A stretch of DNA of 64,000 bases, taken from NCBI GenBank assembly GCA_021811235.1, contig JAJZPG010000003.1:67192-131191 (forward strand), in the 5' to 3' direction. The notes under the pieces are model-generated. The model saw only the letters and a program-made list of their open reading frames with translations, did not search any database and was not told where the DNA came from. This DNA comes from Pseudomonadota bacterium (GTDB taxonomy: Bacteria > Pseudomonadota > Gammaproteobacteria > Burkholderiales > Thiobacillaceae). Position numbers and translations under genes: made by a program. The stretch's first letter is position 1. Every line of letters starts with the position of its first letter. This document shows positions 55,451-64,000 of the stretch, one piece after another.

Positions 55451-56419
55451 TCAAAAACTACGGTCAACCGCGAAAGCCGCTAATTGTAGCAAAGCTGATT
55501 TGAATTTTGAATCAGGAAGTACAGAAATTGCTGCATTCGCGATTTGCATTTCGCGTTGCGCCTGCTCGCGGGTGTACTGCAGCGCGTGGGTGTCCTTGAT
55601 CGCAGCGAGCACGCTCTGGAACTCGGTGAGGCCGCCGTGCTCGATCGCCTGGCGAATGCTGGCGGCCTGTTCCGGCGTGCCGTGCTTCATCGCGTACAGC
55701 AGCGGCAGGGTGGGCTTGCCCTCGGCGAGGTCGTCGCCGATGTTCTTGCCGGTCTTGAGGAAGTCGCCGGAATAATCGAGCACGTCGTCGATCAACTGGA
55801 ACGCGGTGCCGAGGTGCATGCCGTAGCGCGCCAGCGCGTCCTTCTGCTCCTCGGTGCCGCCGCCGATGACGGCGCCGAGCCGGCCCGCGGCCTCGAACAG
55901 CTTGGCGGTCTTGTAGCGGATGACGCGCAGGTAGTTCTCTTCGTCGATGTCGGGGTCGTGGCAATTGAGCAGCTGCAGCACTTCGCCCTCGGCGATGGTG
56001 TTGGTGGCGTCGGACAGGATGCGCATGACTTCCATGTTGTCGACGCCGACCATCATCTGGAAGGCGCGCGAGTACAGGAAGTCGCCGACCAGCACGCTGG
56101 CGGCGTTGCCGAACAGGGCATTGGCGGTCTCACGGCCGCGCCGCAGCTCGGATTCGTCCACGACGTCGTCGTGCAGCAGGGTGGCGGTATGGATGAACTC
56201 GACCACGGCGGCGAGTTCGTAGTGTGCCTCGCCCTTGTAATCGAAGCAGCCGGCCGACAGCAGCACCAGCGCAGGGCGGAGGCGTTTGCCGCCGCTGTTG
56301 ATGATGTATTCGGACACCTGGCGGATGAGAACCACGTCGGAATACAGGCGCTCACGGATGACGCGGTCGACGGCGCGCATGTCGTCGGCCAAAAAGGATT
56401 GCAGGCTCTCCAGAGACAC
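55451..56419 (-). CDS. ispB: octaprenyl diphosphate synthase (polyprenyl synthetase)
   Basis: Motifs LLHDDVVDESELRRGRETAN and LIDDVLDYSGD. Confidence 0.93.
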   Translation of the reverse strand: MSLESLQSFLADDMRAVDRVIRERLYSDVVLIRQVSEYIINSGGKRLRPALVLLSAGCFDYKGEAHYELAAVVEFIHTATLLHDDVVDESELRRGRETANALFGNAASVLVGDFLYSRAFQMMVGVDNMEVMRILSDATNTIAEGEVLQLLNCHDPDIDEENYLRVIRYKTAKLFEAAGRLGAVIGGGTEEQKDALARYGMHLGTAFQLIDDVLDYSGDFLKTGKNIGDDLAEGKPTLPLLYAMKHGTPEQAASIRQAIEHGGLTEFQSVLAAIKDTHALQYTREQAQREMQIANAAISVLPDSKFKSALLQLAAFAVDRSF

Positions 56420-56587
56420 GATAGGGGCTTGTTATTGGAAAATCCTGCAATGGTAGCAGTCCGGCTGCGGTTTTTCATCGCCCGGGGCGTAGAATCTCGC
56501 CGACAGGCGCGTTAAATGTTTGACTCGCCAGACGTTCGCCGCTAGAATCTCGCCCTTTCCTGGGTTCGTAATGGTTGGAGACCCCCC

Positions 56588-56899
56588 ATGTACGCAGTCA
56601 TCAAAACCGGCGGCAAGCAGTATCGCGTGAGCGCCGGCGACAAACTGAAAATCGAAAAACTCGAGGCCGACGTCGGCAGCGAAATCACCTTTGACCAGGT
56701 CCTGATGGTGGGCGACGGCGCCGACATCAAGATGGGCGCGCCCCTGCTGCGCGGCGCCACGGTCAAGGCCACGGTCCTGAACCAGGCCCGCGGCGACAAG
56801 ATCAAGATTTTCAAGATGCGCCGCCGCAAGCACTATCGCAAGAGCCAAGGCCATCGCCAGTACTACACCGAAGTGCAGATCGCCGGCATTTCCGCATAA
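56588..56899 (+). CDS. rplU: 50S ribosomal protein L21
   Basis: [30 protein letters not shown]. Confidence 0.98.
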   Translation: MYAVIKTGGKQYRVSAGDKLKIEKLEADVGSEITFDQVLMVGDGADIKMGAPLLRGATVKATVLNQARGDKIKIFKMRRRKHYRKSQGHRQYYTEVQIAGISA

Positions 56900-56911
56900 G
56901 GAGCACACAAC

Positions 56912-57175
56912 ATGGCACACAAGAAAGCAGGCGGCAGCTCGCGTAACGGCCGCGACTCGGAATCGAAACGCCTCGGCGTCAAGCGCTACGGCGACCAGCT
57001 GGTCTCGGCCGGCAACATCATCGTGCGTCAGCGCGGCACCCAGTTCCACCCGGGCGACAACGTCGGCATCGGCAAGGATCACACCCTGTTCGCCAAGATC
57101 GACGGCACCGTCAAGTTCGAGGTCAAGGGCGCTGCCCGTCGCAAGACGGTACGCATCGAACCGGTCGCGGCCTGA
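56912..57175 (+). CDS. rpmA: 50S ribosomal protein L27
   Basis: [29 protein letters not shown]. Confidence 0.98.
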   Translation: MAHKKAGGSSRNGRDSESKRLGVKRYGDQLVSAGNIIVRQRGTQFHPGDNVGIGKDHTLFAKIDGTVKFEVKGAARRKTVRIEPVAA

Positions 57176-57189
57176 TCGATTTGATCTGA

Positions 57190-58585
<1,396 letters not shown>

Positions 58586-58589
<4 letters not shown>

Positions 58590-60706
58590 GTCGTGATGCG
58601 GCGGTAGATGTCGGTGACTTTCACCGGCAATTGTCGCACGTCGTCCAGGATGATGTAACGCGCCGCGCCGTACATGTGCGGCAGGTAGTCGCGCGCGTCG
58701 CGGTCGAGGGTGATGCAGAAGGGATGGATGCCGGTGCGGCTGGCTTCGAGGAGCGCCATGCGCGTGTCCTCGAAGCCGTATTGGCCGCGGTAGACGTCGA
58801 AATAATCGTCCGGCCGGCCGTCGGAAAGCGTCACCAGCACGCGGGTCCTGGCGTCGACCCGGTTCAGCAGCTTGGTCATGTGGCGCAGCGCGAAGCCCAT
58901 GCGCGTGTATTCCTGCGGGCGGATGCCGGCAATGCGCGCCCTTACCTCGTCGTCGTAGGCGTCGTCGAAGGTCTTGATGCGGAACAGCTCGCACCGCTTG
59001 CGCGTGGTGCCGGAGAAGCCGTAGATCGCGTAGCGGTCGCCGAGCAGCTCAAGCGCTTCACACAAGAGGATCAGGGCTTCGCGCTCGGCCTCGTTGATCC
59101 AGCCCTTGGTCGAGCCGCTCATGTCGACCAGGAACGCCACCGCGATGTTGCGCTCGGCGCGGTGCAGGCGCACGAACAGGCGGTCGCTCATTTCGCGGCC
59201 GTCCTTCGCGTCGGCGAGCGCCTCGACCAGCGCGTCGAGGTCGATCTCGTCGCCCTGGGTCTGCCGTTTCTCGAAGCGGTTCTCGTCGCGCAGCGCCTCG
59301 AACTTGCGGCGCAGATGCCTCACCACGCCGGCGTGGCGGGCGAGCGTGTCGCGCACGAAATCGTCGTATATCGGCGGCACCGCCTTCTCGCGCATCACGC
59401 ACCAGTTCTTGCGGTAATGCTGACGACCGTGGTCCCACTCGGGATAGAGCTCCGCGCCCTTCTCGTGGTAGGTGCCGAGCCACACCGCGTCGGGGTCTTC
59501 CGGCTGGTCGAAGACGAGATTGGGGTCGTACTCGCCCTCGCCGGCGGGAGTGAGGTATTCCGGCGGGATCTCGCCGAAATCGAGATACACCGAGGTGAGG
59601 AGTTGTCGGACGTCGTCGGGCGGGGCGAGCGGGGCGCCGTCGAGCGTGATCTCGAAATCGAGCGCGCCGTTCTCGTCGCGAGGACTCACCTCGATGTCGT
59701 GGCGGTCGACGGGGCCCGGCTTCTGAGCGGCTTCGCTGGCAGCGTGCTCCTCCAGCAATCCCGCGAGCTTGATCCGCAGCCGCGCCTTCTCCTTTTCCAG
59801 GCGGGCGGCGCGTGCATGGGCGATGGCGTCCGGACGTAGCAGGCCTTGATCGGCCCAGTGTGGACAGTCGTCGAGGGCGTAGGCTTCATCAAGCAGGGCA
59901 AGGCTGGCCTCCAGCGGCGCATCCGGCGAGTCGAAGCGGGTGGCGAACTGCTGCCAGGCCTCGGACAGCTCGGGGGCCAGCATCCCGCGCAATCGCTGCA
60001 TCTCGCGATGGAGACCGGGCAGTTCGCGCGCAATGCGCGCGGAAAGCCGCAGTGTCTCCAGCGCATGCAGGCGCGCCAGTGCGCGGTCGGGGTCATCGTA
60101 CCGGTTTCCGATGGCGGCGAAATCGATGCGCAGCGTGCCGAAGCGCGTCTGCGCCCACAGCAGCGCGACCGTCACCTTGGCGAGCTGGAAGTTGTCGTTT
60201 TCGACCGGCAGCGCCGCAACCAGCGGAGGCAGCACGATGCGCTCGCCATCGGTCCAGGCGGCGTCGCCTTCCTCCAGCTTGAGGCGTCGCCCCGACAGCC
60301 CGCAGACGAAATTGCCGAGCACCGGTGCGATCTCCTCGAACAGCGCGCCCGCGGCGTCGTTCTGGTGCTGGCGTGCGTCGAAGCTGTCGGCCTCCTCCAT
60401 CACCCGCAGCGCGGTCTGCAGGCCGGTGCGGTCGAACACGTCGCAGGTGTGCACTGCCCAGGCCTCGAGCAGGCGCCGCTCCATGCGTGGCAGCAAGGCG
60501 GGCGCACGGCGTCCGAACTGCCAGGCAAGCGTGATGTGGGTGGAGGCGATGCGACGAATCCAGCCGAGGATGAAGTCCTGCTCGTCGCGCGCGAGCGTGG
60601 CGAGGTCGGCGGCGAGTTCGTCGACTTTATAAAAGGTGAATTCGGTGTCCAGCCACACGTGCAGGCTGGATTCCATTTCGGCGGCAGTAAGGGGCGGCTG
60701 CGCCAT
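58586..60706 (-). CDS. cbbO: RuBisCO activase-type VWA protein CbbO
   Basis: VWA/MIDAS region AFLVDMSGSTKGWINEAEREALILLCEALELLGD; adjacent to CbbQ. Start taken at [14 protein letters not shown]. Confidence 0.88.
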
Positions 60707-61518
60707 CAGAAGATGGAGGAGGAGAGCTCCTGGATCGCCTTCAGCATGTCGGCGTCGTCGGTGACGGCCTGAGCGACCGCCGACTTGCACGCCGACACGG
60801 GGCTCACGCCGTCGGCGATGAGCTTGCCGGCATGCACCAGCAGGCGGGTCGAGGCGCCTTCCTCGAGGCCGCTGCCCTTGAGGTTGCGCGTCATCTGCGC
60901 GAAGCGCACCAAGTTGGCCGCGATCGCTTCGGATACGCCCGATTCGCTGGCGACGATGCGGCGCTCGAGATCGGCCGACGGGTAATCGAATTCCAGCGCG
61001 ACGAAGCGCTGCCGGGTCGACTGCTTCAGGTCCTTCAGCACGCTCTGGTAGCCGGGATTGTAGGAAATCGCGAGGCAGAACTCGGGCGGCGCCTCGACGA
61101 TCTGGCCAAGTTTTTCCATCGGCAGCGTGCGGCGGTCGTCGGCCAGCGGGTGGATCACCACCATGGTGTCCTTGCGCGCCTCGACGATCTCATCCAGATA
61201 GCAGATGCCGCCGCAACGCACCGCGCGGGTGAGCGGGCCGTCGACCCACACGGTCTCGCCGCCCTTGACCAGGTAGCGTCCCACGAGATCGGACGCAGTG
61301 AGGTCGTCGTGGCAGGAGACCGTGATCAGCGGGCGCTTCAGTCGCCACGCCATGTGTTCCATGAAGCGCGTCTTGCCGCAGCCGGTCGGACCTTTCAGCA
61401 GCACCGGGATCTGCTGCCGGTAGGCAGCTTCGAACAGCTGGATTTCGTCGCCGACCGCCTCGTAATACGGTTCGGTTTCGATGAGGTGGTGCGCGGGATC
61501 GAGGGTGCGGGCGTTCAT
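60706..61518 (-). CDS. cbbQ: RuBisCO activase-type AAA+ ATPase CbbQ
   Basis: [63 protein letters not shown]. Confidence 0.92.
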   Translation of the reverse strand: MNARTLDPAHHLIETEPYYEAVGDEIQLFEAAYRQQIPVLLKGPTGCGKTRFMEHMAWRLKRPLITVSCHDDLTASDLVGRYLVKGGETVWVDGPLTRAVRCGGICYLDEIVEARKDTMVVIHPLADDRRTLPMEKLGQIVEAPPEFCLAISYNPGYQSVLKDLKQSTRQRFVALEFDYPSADLERRIVASESGVSEAIAANLVRFAQMTRNLKGSGLEEGASTRLLVHAGKLIADGVSPVSACKSAVAQAVTDDADMLKAIQELSSSIF

Positions 61519-61541
61519 GGCGGGGGTGGGTTGACGACCGG

Positions 61542-62003
61542 TCAGAAGCAGCCGGCCTGCTGTTTCTTGCGTTCGAGCGCCCGGATCTGCTCATTCCAGG
61601 CGTTCACCTGTTCCTGCGTGTACCCCTTGCGGCGCGCCTGGTCCATCTTGTCCAGCACGTTGCCCAGCTTGTCGGCAATTGCGTCGCATTGGCGCTTCGG
61701 TGCGCGTGCGGCCGGCTTGCCGGACGCACGCTGGGTGTCGAGACGCAGGGTGGAGGATTCGGCGCGTGCAGCAGCTTCCTGCTTGGTGGCAGTGACCGGT
61801 TTGGCGGCCGGTGCCCGCGCGGGCACCGGGGACGGCGGCGTGGGGTCGATCTCGACCGTGCGGACTTCCTGCGCATTGCGGCAGGGCAGATTGGAATAGG
61901 TTATCTTGCCCTGCGCGTCGATGCACTTGTTGAGCGTGGCGGCTTCCGCGCTGGTCGCCAGAGCCAGAGCGAGCATGCCTGCCAGTGCGATCAGCCCCCG
62001 CAT
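61542..62003 (-). CDS. DUF4124 domain-containing secreted protein
   Basis: Signal peptide; [27 protein letters not shown]. Confidence 0.88.
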   Translation of the reverse strand: MRGLIALAGMLALALATSAEAATLNKCIDAQGKITYSNLPCRNAQEVRTVEIDPTPPSPVPARAPAAKPVTATKQEAAARAESSTLRLDTQRASGKPAARAPKRQCDAIADKLGNVLDKMDQARRKGYTQEQVNAWNEQIRALERKKQQAGCF

Positions 62004-62007
62004 CGGC

Positions 62008-62949
62008 TCAGTGTTCGCCCGAATATTTGTCGTCCTCCAGCGCCATCTTCTGCTGGAACTCGGCTTCCTGCTGCTGCTCGGTCAGGGCGCGGCGGCGGGC
62101 CAGGCGCTTCTCGTAGGCGTCCGGCCGCTCTTCGACGAATTTCTCGCCGAACAGCGCGTGGCGCAGGAAGTTGAGGCCGAAGTCGAGCAGCGCCTCGTCG
62201 TCGGCGATCAGCGTGGCCATCACCTCCACCGGGATATCGTAGGTGTCGTTGAAGCTCGGGCTCATGACGAAGGCACGGAAGCGGTCGACGTCGTAGCTCG
62301 CCATGAAGAACAGCTGGTTCGACACCGGCGTCGGCTTGCCGATGGCGGGACCGGCCGATTTGCGCTTGACCACCAGCTGACGCCACGCATGCGCCTTCTG
62401 GTCGTATTCGTCGACGCCCTGTTCGCGGCGGTATTCCTCGATGGTCTGGACCTTGTCCTCGAAGTGGCCGAGGCAGTGCGGCTCCTTCACCAGCGCGTAG
62501 GCGCTGCGGTCGAAGTATTCGTCCGAGCGGCGCATGGTCAGGAGCGCCACCGGATAGTAGCGGCAGGCGGTGGGGCGGTCCTCGTAGACGCCGCAGCCTT
62601 CCGGCGTCATGAACTGGCAGGCGGTGCCGCCTTCGACCGGCTTCAGCTTGATGCCGGGCATGCCGTCCTTGTCCATCTCGAACGGCATCGAGTATTGCTT
62701 GAGGAATTCGCCCGACGGCAGGTCGAGCCGCTTCTTCAGGCGCAGCACGTCGTAGGGGGTAAGCGGAATGTCGATGTTGGAACAGCAGGCGTTCCAGCAC
62801 TTGACGTTGCGGTGGCAGCGGAACTGCAGTTTTGCGTCCTCTGTCAGCATGACGGGTTTGACCGGGCTGCCCGCGAAGGGCGAGTCGGCGATCATGTCCT
62901 TGAATTCGGCTTCGTTCATTTCACTACCTTCCGGGGGCGGCCCCCTCAC
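62008..62949 (-). CDS. YkgJ family cysteine-cluster protein
   Basis: FRCHRNVKCWNACCSNIDIPLTPYDVLRLKKRLDL...CQFMTPEGCGVYEDRPTACRYYPV. Confidence 0.9.
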   Translation of the reverse strand: MRGPPPEGSEMNEAEFKDMIADSPFAGSPVKPVMLTEDAKLQFRCHRNVKCWNACCSNIDIPLTPYDVLRLKKRLDLPSGEFLKQYSMPFEMDKDGMPGIKLKPVEGGTACQFMTPEGCGVYEDRPTACRYYPVALLTMRRSDEYFDRSAYALVKEPHCLGHFEDKVQTIEEYRREQGVDEYDQKAHAWRQLVVKRKSAGPAIGKPTPVSNQLFFMASYDVDRFRAFVMSPSFNDTYDIPVEVMATLIADDEALLDFGLNFLRHALFGEKFVEERPDAYEKRLARRRALTEQQQEAEFQQKMALEDDKYSGEH

Positions 62950-63035
62950 TTCAACATACAGACGGGAGCACGTAGGGTACGCGCTTTCGGCTGGATGCTG
63001 AACAACCTTGTTGGTCTCGATGGTATCGAGGCCGG

Positions 63036-63069
63036 AAAAAAACCGGGCGCCTGTGGCGCCCGGTTTTTT
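63036..63069 (-). terminator. strong hairpin terminator between aprA and the ykgJ-like gene
   Basis: AAAAAACCGGGCGCC-TGT-GGCGCCCGGTTTTTT. Confidence 0.9.
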
Positions 63070-63123
63070 GAGGCGCCGCCTGATTAACTCGGCGGCGTCC
63101 GGGGTTCACTGCAAACTAACGGA

Positions 63124-64000
63124 TCAGTGAGCAGCGGGCTTGAACAGCTTGGACTTGTCGACCAGATCCACGTGGGCGCGCTTGAAGCAGTTCCACTGTT
63201 TGGAGTTCTTGTCGTACACCGAGTTCACGAAGCAGTGCCAGTTCTCCTCGTCGACGAAGTTCTTGTCGGCGCGGTAGTAGAAGCCGGGGTAACGGCTTTC
63301 CTGACGGAACTGGATGTGCTTCATGTGGGCTTCCGCCGTGAGGATACGGTGGTAGTTCTCCCAGGCGCGGAGCAGTTCGTGCAGATCCTTCGCACGCATC
63401 TTCTCGGCGTCTTCCTTCAGCATGTTGAGCTTGTCCTCGGCCACCGCCAGCATCTTGTCGTTGGTGGTGTAGTAGGTCGCGACACCGGCAACGTACTCGT
63501 CCATGATCTTCTGCAGGCGGAACTGCAGCATCTTGGGCGTGATGTAGTTGGGGTTGACGTCGATCGCCGTGGTGTAGTCCTTGAACTCGAGGAAGGTACG
63601 CACCGGCTTGTAGATCTCTTCCACCAGCTGCTCGACCGGGGTGTCGAGCTCGGGCTTCAGGTCCTTGTTGTCGATGCAGTACTTGACCATGGACTTGGCG
63701 CACATGCGGCCTTCGGCGTGCGAGCCGGAGGAGAACTTGTGGCCGGAGGCGCCCACGCCGTCGCCGGCGGTGAACAGGCCCTTGACCGTGGTCATCGAGC
63801 GGTAGCCCCAGCTCCAGCCCTTGGGCAGGTGGGCCGGGATCTTGTCCTTGTCGGCGTGGGTTTCGTCGGTCGGCGCGCCCAGATCGGTCGGACCCGACAC
63901 CCAGATGCCGCAGCAGCCGGAGTGCGAGCCGAGCAGGTAGGGCTCGGTCGGCATCAGTTCGGAGTTCTTCTTCTCCGGCTCGATGTTCTCGCCCACCCAG
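63124..64000 (-). CDS. aprA: adenylylsulfate reductase alpha subunit, C-terminal part (truncated by window end)
   Basis: EPYLLGSHSGCCGIWVSGPTDLGAP...GYRSMTTVKGLFTAGDGVGASGHKFSSGSHAEGRMCAKSMVKY. Confidence 0.95.
   Translation of the reverse strand, partial: WVGENIEPEKKNSELMPTEPYLLGSHSGCCGIWVSGPTDLGAPTDETHADKDKIPAHLPKGWSWGYRSMTTVKGLFTAGDGVGASGHKFSSGSHAEGRMCAKSMVKYCIDNKDLKPELDTPVEQLVEEIYKPVRTFLEFKDYTTAIDVNPNYITPKMLQFRLQKIMDEYVAGVATYYTTNDKMLAVAEDKLNMLKEDAEKMRAKDLHELLRAWENYHRILTAEAHMKHIQFRQESRYPGFYYRADKNFVDEENWHCFVNSVYDKNSKQWNCFKRAHVDLVDKSKLFKPAAH

Overview
GC-rich betaproteobacterial chromosome segment, probably a sulfur-oxidising autotroph of Thiobacillus type (cbbQ/cbbO-like genes and the C-terminal part of aprA at the right edge). 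Most of the window is core housekeeping: sucCD end, nadE, glnB, bamD, rluD, pgeF-like, nadC, clpB, tamA/tamB, surE-pcm-nlpD-rpoS, alaA-hom-thrC, msrA, glnS, mnmA, icd, earP-efp, dnaE, metG, tRNA-Pro, ispB, rplU-rpmA-obgE, cbbQO. The clearest accessory locus is at ~3.77-7.4 kb: an AT-richer integron gene-cassette array (five cassettes, four intact attC sites, no integrase in the window). Its fifth attC is interrupted by a truncated IS110/IS1111-type transposase remnant. A 30-bp exact direct repeat brackets the array, and a csaA-like gene fragment abuts the right edge. Other points of interest: a candidate small RNA with a CCUCC-rich hairpin loop and strong terminator downstream of dnaE (~51.76-51.86 kb); an XRE-ImmA/IrrE plus DUF4411 (PIN-like) two-gene module with a candidate palindromic operator and a G9 tract; a BNR-propeller/MoaD-like gene pair; a nested inverted-repeat element at 9.15-9.27 kb; and a small ORF translationally coupled to cbbO. 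All calls come from reading the sequence and the supplied ORF translations; no database search was run.
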